The notes beneath the pieces were generated by a model that was given only the letters and a program-made list of their open reading frames with translations, did not search any database and was not told where the DNA came from. From Chloroflexota bacterium (GTDB taxonomy: Bacteria > Chloroflexota > Anaerolineae > Aggregatilineales > J027): a DNA stretch of 64,000 nucleotides. The stretch covers positions 62,001 through 126,000 of the forward strand of contig QMIT01000008.1 of NCBI GenBank assembly GCA_024434115.1, written 5' to 3'. This document shows, piece after piece, positions 33,309 to 41,397 of this stretch; the stretch's first letter is position 1, and every line of letters starts with the position of its first letter. A program made the translations under genes and the position numbers.

Positions 33309-34018
33309 TGTCACTCACCCTTGAAAAACAGAATGCTTATCGCCAGCGGTATGCCCGGATGACCCCCGGTTGGCAGCCCGCCACCGAGGTCTATGCGTTT
33401 TTGATCCGGCAGTATTTACAATTGGGGATGCGCGTGCTGGATGTTGGCTGTGGACGTGGTGGGGTATTGGAGCAATTACGTGCGGCAGTTTCATTCCCGA
33501 TAGGATTAGACCCCGATTGGCAATCGCTGGCCGAGCACCGCCTATCTGATTTGCCACGATTTGCGGCTACCGCCGATCACCTGCCATTGGAAAATGTCTG
33601 TTTGGATATGGTCTTGAGCAGTTGGGTGTTGGAACATCTGCCCGACCCAGAGCATACTTTTCAGGAAACGGCGCGGGTTTTGAAGGTGGGTGGCTATTTT
33701 TTGTTTATCACCCCAAATGCGAGCAGTCCAGCGGCAATACTCAATCGCCTGTTACGGCCTTTGCAGCATCGGTTAGTGCCTAGACTGTATGGACGGGAAG
33801 AAGCCGATACCTTTCAAGTGATGTATCGGGCCAATACACGGCGGCAATTGCGACGATTAGCACAAAATACCGGATTTGAAGTGGTGACGCTGCGAAGTAT
33901 CAAAGACCCCACGTATTTCGCGTTTCATCCGGTGCTGTTTCGATTGAGTGTGTTATGGAGTCGGGTTGCACCGCTGAGTATGGCAGAACATTTGGTGGGG
34001 GTGTGTCGGAAGATTTGA
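33308..34018 (+). CDS. Class I SAM-dependent methyltransferase (236 aa)
   Basis: The glycine motif is VLDVGCGRGGVLEQL (about residue 45), followed by GLDPDWQSL for ribose binding, VLSSWVLEHLPDPE, and VLKVGGYFLFITPN, a UbiE/Methyltransf_11 layout. The N-terminal 40 residues carry several basic residues. The target is unknown. Its start overlaps the response-regulator stop (TAATG), so it is translationally coupled to it and is the last gene of this plus-strand run. Confidence 0.82.
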   Translation: MSLTLEKQNAYRQRYARMTPGWQPATEVYAFLIRQYLQLGMRVLDVGCGRGGVLEQLRAAVSFPIGLDPDWQSLAEHRLSDLPRFAATADHLPLENVCLDMVLSSWVLEHLPDPEHTFQETARVLKVGGYFLFITPNASSPAAILNRLLRPLQHRLVPRLYGREEADTFQVMYRANTRRQLRRLAQNTGFEVVTLRSIKDPTYFAFHPVLFRLSVLWSRVAPLSMAEHLVGVCRKI

Positions 34019-34042
34019 TTGTGCCAAAACAAAGCCGATTTA

Positions 34043-34084
34043 ACCTCACCCCCCAACCCCCTCTCCAACGTGGCGAGGGGAGTA
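34043..34084. repeat. REP-like C-rich palindromic repeat
   Basis: A segment of the form CCCCCCAACCCCCTCTCC, short loop, GGCGAGGGGAG. It resembles the segment at 50641-50680 (CCCACCCC-AACCCCTCCCC, loop, GGAGAGGGG). It lies between two convergent genes and may also act as a terminator. Small dispersed palindromes like these are common in bacteria. Confidence 0.55.
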
Positions 34085-34096
34085 GCCTCTTAAACA

Positions 34097-35098
34097 TTAC
34101 GATTCCTCGATGGGGAGGACAACCATAAAGGTGCTACCCTTGCCGGGTTCGCTTTGAACTTCGACATGCCCGCCGTGTTTTTCGACAATGGCTTTGACAA
34201 TGGCAAGACCCAACCCCATGCCCTCTTTACGCCGTTCTTCGCCGGGGACACGATAAAAACGGTCAAAAATAAAGGGCAGATATTCAGCCGAGATGCCCGC
34301 GCCATTATCGGCAACCGATATGGTGACATAATTGCTGGCACGCGACACCGTTACATAAACCGATTTGCCTTTGCCCGAATATTTGATGGCGTTGGTGATT
34401 AGGTTGGTAAATACTCGCTCCAACCGATGGGCTTCCCCCTGAACGACTGGTAAATCCGGGCTGATGCTGATATGCAGGGAGACTTCATGCGACTTGGCAC
34501 GTTCTTCAAGGCTTTCAGCGGTAGATTGCACCAGATAACCGATATTGATAGGCTGCCGATCTAAGGATGCGCCGGAATCAATCCATGTCATGTCGAGCAG
34601 GTCATTTAGAAATAGGTTGGCGCTACGGACGGCCTGCTGTACCCGATCCATAAAGACCTGCTGCTGGGAGTTGATGGGGCCGACTTGGGTAGCGAGTTCG
34701 GCAAAACTCTTGATCGCAGAAATGGGCGCACGGAGGTCATGCACGACCATTGATAACACATCCGTACGCAGTTGGTCATGCGCGTAAAAATCCGTCAAAT
34801 CTTCGAAGGTATAGACAATCCCGCCTGCCTTGACTGGTTTTAGGCGGACGCGGCAAAACAGGCCCTTGAACAATGCCCCCTCATAAAACGGTGCCGAAAA
34901 ATCGAGCAAGGCCAGTGATTTTAGACCATCCACCTCGATCAGCCGACACCCAATTAACTCAGTCGAAGGTTGAAAGAGGTGAAAAAGGGTTTGGGCGCTT
35001 TGATTGATCTTTTCGATACGCCCATTGTTATCACAAACAATCGCGGCGATGTCCAATTCGTCCAAAAGAGCAAGTGCCTGGGTTGGATTCTCTATCAA
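34097..35098 (-). CDS. Soluble PAS-domain histidine kinase (333 aa)
   Basis: The N-terminal PAS domain (about 10-110) starts LDELDIAAIVCDNNGRIEKIN. Then follow HisKA with the phosphoacceptor His in SMVVHDLRAPISAIK, and HATPase_c with N box ITNAIKYSGKG, G1 VADNGAGIS, F box FIFDRFYRVPGEE and G2 GMGLGLAIV. No membrane helix is seen, so it senses a cytoplasmic signal. The start is TTG at 35098, sharing TTGA with the TGA of the upstream metal-receptor gene. That overlap means the two are coupled, suggesting the receptor's ligand state may be relevant to the kinase. The ligand of the PAS domain is not known. Confidence 0.88.
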   Translation of the reverse strand: MIENPTQALALLDELDIAAIVCDNNGRIEKINQSAQTLFHLFQPSTELIGCRLIEVDGLKSLALLDFSAPFYEGALFKGLFCRVRLKPVKAGGIVYTFEDLTDFYAHDQLRTDVLSMVVHDLRAPISAIKSFAELATQVGPINSQQQVFMDRVQQAVRSANLFLNDLLDMTWIDSGASLDRQPINIGYLVQSTAESLEERAKSHEVSLHISISPDLPVVQGEAHRLERVFTNLITNAIKYSGKGKSVYVTVSRASNYVTISVADNGAGISAEYLPFIFDRFYRVPGEERRKEGMGLGLAIVKAIVEKHGGHVEVQSEPGKGSTFMVVLPIEES

Positions 35099-36021
35099 TC
35101 GGATTCATCCTCGTGGGTGTGGCCCAATTTCTCATGCACTTCTTCAATCATGGGTGGCAGTTCGGTGAGGGTGAAGGCAAAACGGGTGCCGTGCCAACTG
35201 AGCAGTGAGCCGTCTAGCAGGTAGATATGGCCCAGATGGGCAGCAGGCATATCGAGTTGGTAAAGTTCCTCGGCATCCGTTTCTTGAAATAAGTACGGTT
35301 CATCGGGCAATAAGATAAGTTCGGGTTGGGTAGCAGCCATTTCATCAAGGCTGATGCGGGGATAGCGGGTATCGCGTCCGGCAGCACGGCTGTCCCCATC
35401 GGGTAACGGTTCGATTTCACCCAAATCGGCTTGGAGGGGAAATTGGCGGTCACGTTCGGCAAAAACATTTTGTAAACCAAAAGTGCGTAGGACATCGTGC
35501 ATATACGTATCTTGGTTAAAGGTCATCCAAGGATCACGCCAAATGGGGACAAACGTCCGAATAGGTGGCCGATTGGACATTGCCAATTTCACCACATCCA
35601 GCGTCTTTTCCATAATACGCACCCGCTCGGAATACGAGGCGTCGTCAAAGATGTCCATAAGCTCCCATAATACATTAATGGCGTCTTGCACGGTGCGCGG
35701 CTCGGTAATCCAGAGGGAAATTCCGGCCTGCTGCAAGGCTTCGGCATCTTCCCGACGGTTTTCTTCCTGATTTATCAACACAAGGTCGGGTTGAAGGGCT
35801 ATGATTTTAGCGAGGTCGGGATTTTTCGTACCCCCTACTTTTGGGATATTTTGCACACGTTCGGCGGGGCGGGTGCAATAATCGGTGATGCCAACCAGCC
35901 GATCTCCCAAATTGAGATCAAAGAGAGAGAGAGTCAGACTGGGGACAAGCGAAACGACCCGCTGCGGCACAAAATCAACCGGGTTGGGCATTGACCATTC
36001 ATAAGACTGATTGTCGCTCAT
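35095..36021 (-). CDS. BtuF-like helical-backbone metal/corrinoid receptor, cytoplasmic (308 aa)
   Basis: The fold is that of the cobalamin/iron-siderophore-binding proteins: VVSLVPSLTLSLFDL, then GDRLVGITDYCTRP with a Cys, IPKVGGTKNPDLAKIIALQPDLVL split between VGGTKNPDLAKII and ALQPDLVL, and TVQDAINVLWELMDIF. There is no signal peptide or lipobox, so it is not a normal ABC-transporter binding protein. Soluble cobalamin-binding members of this family are known in several phyla. No BtuC or BtuD partner is nearby. It is coupled to a PAS histidine kinase by a TTGA overlap. The ATG at 36021 follows GGGAAGGG. Confidence 0.72.
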   Translation of the reverse strand: MSDNQSYEWSMPNPVDFVPQRVVSLVPSLTLSLFDLNLGDRLVGITDYCTRPAERVQNIPKVGGTKNPDLAKIIALQPDLVLINQEENRREDAEALQQAGISLWITEPRTVQDAINVLWELMDIFDDASYSERVRIMEKTLDVVKLAMSNRPPIRTFVPIWRDPWMTFNQDTYMHDVLRTFGLQNVFAERDRQFPLQADLGEIEPLPDGDSRAAGRDTRYPRISLDEMAATQPELILLPDEPYLFQETDAEELYQLDMPAAHLGHIYLLDGSLLSWHGTRFAFTLTELPPMIEEVHEKLGHTHEDESD

Positions 36022-36046
36022 TACCCCTTCCCCTCTAGGTTATGGT

Positions 36047-37336
36047 CTATAACAGCACCATCTGGTCGCGTTCCGGGCCGACACTAATCATGGTGACCGG
36101 GATGCCCAGCAATTCGGCAATGCGCTTGACATAACCACGTGCATTAATGGGTAAATCTTCCCAGCGTCGTACATTCATTATATCCTTTGACCACCCCGGC
36201 AGAGTTTCATAGACGGGTGTGACCAATTCCATATCGAGCAGGCTGGCGGGCAAATCCGTGATTCGACGATCCCCCATCTGATAGGCGGTGGCGATTTTCA
36301 AGGTCTCAAAGCCGCTTAACACGTCCAATTTGGTGAGGACAAGTTCAGTCAGGCCGTTGACTTGGGCGGCATAACGAAGGGCCACGATGTCTAGCCAACC
36401 ACAGCGACGGGGGCGGCCTGTCGTCGTGCCATATTCGTCCCACGGCTTATCGCCCGTTCCGCGTAGACGATCCCCTAACTCATCGTGCAGTTCAGTCGGC
36501 ATTGGGCCAGCACCAACCCGCGTGCTAAAGGATTTGGCCGCACCCACCACCCGATTGACAACGGTTGGGCCAAAGCCTAAACCCGTTAATGCACCAGCAG
36601 CGGCGGGGGATGAACTGGTCACAAAAGGATAGTGACCCAAATCTACATCGAGCAGTGTGCCCTGCGCCCCTTCACACAAGATGCGCTGGCCGTTTTGCAA
36701 AGCACGGTGGAGGTAGGCAACGGTGTTGGTGATAAAAGGCTGAATTTGACGGGCATATTCGACATATTCGGCGGCGATGGCCTGCGCGTCCAGCGGGGTT
36801 GTATGATAAATGTTCTCTAACACTGCATTGGTGGCAGCCACTTGTTTATGAATTTGGTCGGCAAAGCCTTCGATGTCGCGCATGGCATGGGCTTGAATCC
36901 CGGAACGGCGCACTTTGTCGGTATAGGCAGGGCCGATACCCCGTCGGGTTGTGCCAATGGAGTCTCCCGCAAGAGAATCTTCGCTTGCCCCATCGAGTGC
37001 GATATGGGCCGGGGTGATGATATGGGCACGTTCGCTTATTAACAGGCGGTCTGGGGTGACATGAATGCCACGATCCGCCAAATATTTGAGTTCATCTAAC
37101 AATTTTTTGGGGTTGATGACCATGCCGTGACCCAAAATGCAGACCACACCTTCGTTCAAAATACCGGAAGGGATGAGATGTAATTTATAGAGGGTTTCGC
37201 CGAGGGTGACGCTGTGTCCGGCATTGTCACCGCCCGCATAACGCGCCACAATATCGGAATCGCGGGCCAGCCAATCCACCACACGGCCCTTGCCTTCATC
37301 ACCCCACTGCGCCCCCACCAAAATCGTAACTGGCAT
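36047..37336 (-). CDS. purA: Adenylosuccinate synthetase (429 aa)
   Basis: Catalyses GTP-dependent condensation of IMP with aspartate, the first committed AMP step. The P-loop motif is GDEGKGRVVDWLARD, followed by YAGGDNAGHSV, the IMP-binding region GTTRRGIGPAYTDKV, EGAQGTLLDVDLGHYPFVTS split as EGAQGTLLDVD and LGHYPFVTS, and GRPRRCGWLD. The length is standard. It is a housekeeping gene 25 nt from the metal-receptor gene in the same direction; no other purine-pathway gene sits nearby. Confidence 0.96.
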   Translation of the reverse strand: MPVTILVGAQWGDEGKGRVVDWLARDSDIVARYAGGDNAGHSVTLGETLYKLHLIPSGILNEGVVCILGHGMVINPKKLLDELKYLADRGIHVTPDRLLISERAHIITPAHIALDGASEDSLAGDSIGTTRRGIGPAYTDKVRRSGIQAHAMRDIEGFADQIHKQVAATNAVLENIYHTTPLDAQAIAAEYVEYARQIQPFITNTVAYLHRALQNGQRILCEGAQGTLLDVDLGHYPFVTSSSPAAAGALTGLGFGPTVVNRVVGAAKSFSTRVGAGPMPTELHDELGDRLRGTGDKPWDEYGTTTGRPRRCGWLDIVALRYAAQVNGLTELVLTKLDVLSGFETLKIATAYQMGDRRITDLPASLLDMELVTPVYETLPGWSKDIMNVRRWEDLPINARGYVKRIAELLGIPVTMISVGPERDQMVLL

Positions 37337-37368
37337 CTTGCCTCTCTTTTTGCTTTTGACTAGTAAAT

Positions 37369-38568
37369 TTATTCACCGCTGCGGGTCATGCCTTTGCCGA
37401 GTGAGACCACAATACGTTTGTTGCCCCAGACCTCAACCGCGCCTGTTGGCAAAAACGCGACGGCAGACCCTTGTGTTAAGCCTAAGCCATAGGTATCGGG
37501 ATATTCCGCGAGGAAACGGTGCATCAATTCGGCCTGCTGCTCATCGTAATTGGGCAAGACGAGGGCTTGTTCCAGCCAATTAAACCCGCGCTGGCTTTCC
37601 AGTCCGTCTAAGATGGCATAGCCCATCATGGCGGCACCCGCACCAATGCCCAAAATGGTCGCACCGCTGGCATAGGCTTGGCGAATCCCCGCCATTGCTG
37701 CACCTGTCAGCGCCGAACGCAGGCTTTCAACATTCGGGCCATCGCCTAATATGATAATTCCGGCCTCACTCAACTGCTGCATGACAAACTCGGGGTCTTC
37801 GGCGGCGACATCCATCAAATAGCCTGTGCGACCACCGAGTTCGCCGACCCATGCCAAAAAATTATCGGCCTCTTCAACATCGCTGGCGGCCCAGATATAG
37901 GCGAGAGGGCCTTCGGAAAGTGTGCGGGCCAATACTTCGGATAAAATCTCGACGGCATCCGGTGTACGGGCATCACCGCCACCCGCTAGCACCAGCCAGC
38001 CTTCGCCTTCGCGCCACCGAAAAATACTCGATTGAGGCATCCCGTTACTTCGTTCTTTCTCTTTTCGTTGTGCAACTTTTTCTGCTGCTTCTAACTTACC
38101 GGGGGGTAGAAATTTTTCAAGGCGTGTCCCCTTCATCTGGCGCAGCAAAAATAAATCCCAATCGCCATCCGGGACTTCTTCAAGGGTGAGGCGTTTGACC
38201 ATTTCATCGTTGCCCATGTAGGCCCACGCGGAAATCAGTGCCCCCGCCTCGGTTTCAACCGTGATGAGTTCGCGTCGAAATAAACAATCCTCCGGCTGAT
38301 GGGGATTAAAACCCTCCATACGATCTAGTTCGCCGAGCATATCATAATAAAAACGGGGGTGGATAATCATCAATTCCCCGCGCACGGCCTTGCTGCCCGT
38401 CGTCATGACCGGGTATGACCGCATCGAAAATAGGGTCATGCCCTGCGCCGAGGCAGACTGTTCATAAACCGTGCGCCCCCGTAAAAATACATAGTTTTCT
38501 TGGCTGTGCCGGAGCGTGCCATAGAAAAAAAAAGGGTATTGCTCTGAATTATTGGCCGGGTATGACAT
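37369..38568 (-). CDS. GGCT-like domain fused to peptidase S51/cyanophycinase-like domain (399 aa)
   Basis: Residues about 10-150 match the gamma-glutamylcyclotransferase/AIG2 fold: FFFYGTLRHSQ with the YGTL loop and LGELDRMEGF with the catalytic Glu. Residues about 185-399 resemble S51 peptidases such as cyanophycinase and dipeptidase E (WLVLAGGGDARTPDAVEIL, DVAAEDPEFVMQQL, LTQGSAVAFL). The nucleophile elbow, normally G-[ST]-S-A-G-A, reads GIGAGAAMMG (about residue 308), so the catalytic Ser is replaced by Gly. The second half may therefore bind rather than cut. A 20-nt overlap with the M20 amidohydrolase gene upstream suggests joint use in amino-acid or peptide turnover. Confidence 0.8.
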   Translation of the reverse strand: MSYPANNSEQYPFFFYGTLRHSQENYVFLRGRTVYEQSASAQGMTLFSMRSYPVMTTGSKAVRGELMIIHPRFYYDMLGELDRMEGFNPHQPEDCLFRRELITVETEAGALISAWAYMGNDEMVKRLTLEEVPDGDWDLFLLRQMKGTRLEKFLPPGKLEAAEKVAQRKEKERSNGMPQSSIFRWREGEGWLVLAGGGDARTPDAVEILSEVLARTLSEGPLAYIWAASDVEEADNFLAWVGELGGRTGYLMDVAAEDPEFVMQQLSEAGIIILGDGPNVESLRSALTGAAMAGIRQAYASGATILGIGAGAAMMGYAILDGLESQRGFNWLEQALVLPNYDEQQAELMHRFLAEYPDTYGLGLTQGSAVAFLPTGAVEVWGNKRIVVSLGKGMTRSGE

Positions 38569-39730
38569 AATCCGCTACGGCTGCCGTTAACAGGGAAGCC
38601 CCAATGACGAGTGCTTCTTCATCTACATCAAAACGGGGGTGATGGTGGGGATAATCTAATCCCCGGCTGGCGTTGGCCGACCCCACGAAAAAATACACGC
38701 CGGGAGCACGCTCCAAGAAAAAGCCCATATCTTCAGCGCCCATTGTCCGCACATCGTCCACAATTTCAAGCGAGTTGTCAATTTGCCCAAACCCGTGCCG
38801 CAGGCGTTCACCAATGGCAAGGTCGTTGACCAGAGGCGGGGTTTTCTCGAAGAATTCAAGGCGGGCCGTGCAACCCATCGCTTGGGCAATACCCGTCGCA
38901 AGGGTCTCAAATCGAGTCACGATGAGGTCACGGATTTCGTTTTTATAACTACGGATGGTGCCTCGGATTTCTACTTCGGATGGAATAACGTTAAAGGCAT
39001 CACCGGCACGAATCATGGTACAAGATAACACCCCAGCGTCCAATGGCGGGAGATTGCGGCTAACTACCGATTGGGCGGCGGTAATGATTTGAGCAGCGGC
39101 GAGGATGGGGTCGTGGGTTTGGTGAGGTGACGCACCGTGTCCACCCCTACCTTCAAGCCATAAATGAAAACTATCCGAGGAGGCCATCGCCGGACCACGA
39201 GTCACCGCGACGCGACCCACTGGCATATCATTCCAAAGATGCAAGCCGAGCGAGACATCGGGTTTTAGCCCTTCCATCACGCCGTCATCAATCATGGCCT
39301 TTGCCCCGGCAGCGATTTCCTCAGCAGGTTGAAAAACGAACTTAATCGCGCCGTTCATTTGATCACGCCGACCCGCTAAAATCTTGGCAACACTCAAGGC
39401 GATAGCGGTATGCCCATCATGCCCACAGGCGTGCATCCGATTGGTGGTCTGCGACTTATAGGGGACGTTATTTTCCTCTTGGATAGGCAGGGCGTCCATA
39501 TCGGCGCGAACGAGTATGGTTGGGCCATTGCCTGTTCCCTCCAATATCCCAACGACGCCCGTCTTGCCGACCCCATATTGGACTTCAAGGCCAAATTCGG
39601 TCAGGATTTCAGCCACTTTTTGGGAAGTGCGCACTTCTTCAAAGGCGACTTCGGGATGTTGGTGGAAATCACGCCGCCATGCCACTAATTGTTCACGTAG
39701 GTTTTCGACTTCGTTCCGATACGAGCGCAA
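38549..39730 (-). CDS. M20-family amidohydrolase (393 aa)
   Basis: A zinc-dependent amidohydrolase of the M20D group that includes hippurate hydrolase and IAA-amino-acid hydrolase. Metal-binding features are ACGHDGHTA, FQPAEEIAAGA, LGLHLWND and GGHGASPHQTHDPI. HQHPEVAFEE near residue 25 is the family's N-terminal signature. It is cytoplasmic with no signal. The start is TTG at 39730, supported by GGAGGAAA located 8 nt upstream. It overlaps the GGCT-S51 gene by 20 nt, so the two are cotranslated. The substrate is an N-acyl amino acid, unspecified. Confidence 0.9.
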   Translation of the reverse strand: MRSYRNEVENLREQLVAWRRDFHQHPEVAFEEVRTSQKVAEILTEFGLEVQYGVGKTGVVGILEGTGNGPTILVRADMDALPIQEENNVPYKSQTTNRMHACGHDGHTAIALSVAKILAGRRDQMNGAIKFVFQPAEEIAAGAKAMIDDGVMEGLKPDVSLGLHLWNDMPVGRVAVTRGPAMASSDSFHLWLEGRGGHGASPHQTHDPILAAAQIITAAQSVVSRNLPPLDAGVLSCTMIRAGDAFNVIPSEVEIRGTIRSYKNEIRDLIVTRFETLATGIAQAMGCTARLEFFEKTPPLVNDLAIGERLRHGFGQIDNSLEIVDDVRTMGAEDMGFFLERAPGVYFFVGSANASRGLDYPHHHPRFDVDEEALVIGASLLTAAVADYVIPGQ

Positions 39731-39753
39731 GATATTTCCTCCAATAATGCCTC

Positions 39754-40650
39754 TTATTCAAAAAAGTAATGGATTGCCCTTTGGAAAACATCCGAAAAAT
39801 TTGGCGGGAAGCCATGAAAGGCATTCGATGTTGTTTCACTTCGATAGGATAATTGACGTAATGCCATTTGCTCCATGACAGGTTGGCTATATTTAGCAAA
39901 GTCCACACTGTTCACAAAATACGTCGCCACTGTATGGGTCAACAAACTCGAAAGCTCATCTCCTTCGGGGAAAACCGAATCCACTAACAAAAGCCCAGCA
40001 ATTTGGTATTGTCCACGAAACGCTACCCGAAAGGCAATTTCACCCCCTTTGGAAAAACCAGCCAGCACAATATGTTCAGGATGATATTGGTGGATCAGAG
40101 TATCTAGGTGTTGTTGTATCTCGGAAATCGCCGTGTCAATATCATTCCAATCATATTGACCTGCGGCCCATGTTGCTTGGGAAGATTGGGGTAACGCTAG
40201 TATCCAGCCATTTTCTAGAGCTGGTTGCCAATCGGCAGTCATGGAGTCGTAGTTTCCACCATTACCGTGCAACGCTACCAATAATCCTCCCTGAGGTGAA
40301 ATTGGCTCAATTATGAGAAGATTCGGGCCTTGTGGACGCTTGTCATAATTCTGATTATTTAGCTCGATTAGGGTTTCAAATTCGGACAAGCCTTGTAATG
40401 CGGCAAAGTCAGGGTCATCACGCAGGGCTGACTCAATATACCAATACCCTTCGTTAACCACCTCTTTGAAAACTTGGATGGCCTCAGTAGTTTTGCCCAT
40501 TTTAGTAAGCGTCGCCATTTGCCAGCACTTAATTACAGGCGCATGGGCAGGATATTGATCGGGGTTGAGAAGCGCAAGAGCGTGGGCATAGTCTTCGCGG
40601 GCAAAATTCTCCAAAAAACGCGCTATTAATTCACCATAACTTTTGGTCAT
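39754..40650 (-). CDS. Alpha/beta-hydrolase fold protein with N-terminal TPR-like region (298 aa)
   Basis: Residues 1-95 are helical with TPR-like character (YAHALALLN, KMGKTTEAIQVFKEV). From about 110 an alpha/beta-hydrolase domain follows: LLVALHGNGGNYD (oxyanion-hole HGxGG), a nucleophile elbow HIVLAGFSKGGEIAF (G-F-S-K-G), and a possible acid in LLVDSVFPEGDE. The final His is probably in NAFHGFPP. This layout is close to dienelactone hydrolase/esterase-like proteins. The substrate is unknown. It is 18 nt downstream of the PIG-L deacetylase gene, in the same operon. Confidence 0.75.
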   Translation of the reverse strand: MTKSYGELIARFLENFAREDYAHALALLNPDQYPAHAPVIKCWQMATLTKMGKTTEAIQVFKEVVNEGYWYIESALRDDPDFAALQGLSEFETLIELNNQNYDKRPQGPNLLIIEPISPQGGLLVALHGNGGNYDSMTADWQPALENGWILALPQSSQATWAAGQYDWNDIDTAISEIQQHLDTLIHQYHPEHIVLAGFSKGGEIAFRVAFRGQYQIAGLLLVDSVFPEGDELSSLLTHTVATYFVNSVDFAKYSQPVMEQMALRQLSYRSETTSNAFHGFPPNFSDVFQRAIHYFFE

Positions 40651-40668
40651 TGGGATCTCACTTTTTGG

Positions 40669-41397
40669 TTAATCCAACAACATCAGCCTGAAATATTCAG
40701 CATAACGCGGCATTTGGGGGTTTGAAAGCGACAGATCCAACTGTTTTTCCAGACGGGCCTTTAACCCATCAAAATCCTTGACTTGGCTGCGATGTTCACG
40801 CAGGGCATTTAATTTTTGTGTTTGGAAGTGTGTGGTCTCAATCCGCAAATTGGGTTCGGTGGGCAGGGCCAGATAGAGGTAACGGGCGATATGAGGCTCA
40901 AGCCCCTCATCATAGAGCAGTTCGGGGAAATTGAGGTGGTCACGGGCAGCGGGATAAACGGCGTTCATGACCTCCGTAGCAACAATCCAATGGTCGGGAT
41001 GATTGAGACGACGATTGCCGCGCCAACGGGTCATGGGGTCGCTACTCAACACGGTATCGGGTTGTTTCATGCGAATCATGCGGACAATCGCCCGTCGCAT
41101 ACTCAAGGTGGGTTCCAGTTCCCCATCCGGCATCCGCTGGAAAATGACATTTTGAAAACCCAGTTGCGCGGCGGCAGCACGGGTTTCAGCTTCACGGGTT
41201 GTGACTAATTGAGAAGGTGGCATCTGGCGATCCCCAGTGCCTTTATCGCCACTAGTCAGCAAGAAAAGGGTAATCTGCGCTCCCTCAGATGCCCAACGTG
41301 CTAACGTCCCGCCGGAGAAAAATTCGGCGTCGTCGGGGTGAGCAAAAATCGCCAATACCTTTTGGGGAATTGGGTATTGGCTGGCAAGCGTGGTCAT
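40669..41397 (-). CDS. PIG-L/LmbE-family N-deacetylase (242 aa)
   Basis: A zinc-dependent deacetylase fold: AIFAHPDDAEFFSGGTL (the HPDD zinc motif), TLFLLTSGDKGTG, and a downstream HPDHW with the later zinc-binding His. This family removes acetyl from GlcNAc-linked compounds, as in bacillithiol or mycothiol synthesis and GlcNAc-PI deacetylation; the acceptor here is unknown. It is translationally coupled to ricT by an ATGA overlap. Confidence 0.85.
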   Translation of the reverse strand: MTTLASQYPIPQKVLAIFAHPDDAEFFSGGTLARWASEGAQITLFLLTSGDKGTGDRQMPPSQLVTTREAETRAAAAQLGFQNVIFQRMPDGELEPTLSMRRAIVRMIRMKQPDTVLSSDPMTRWRGNRRLNHPDHWIVATEVMNAVYPAARDHLNFPELLYDEGLEPHIARYLYLALPTEPNLRIETTHFQTQKLNALREHRSQVKDFDGLKARLEKQLDLSLSNPQMPRYAEYFRLMLLD

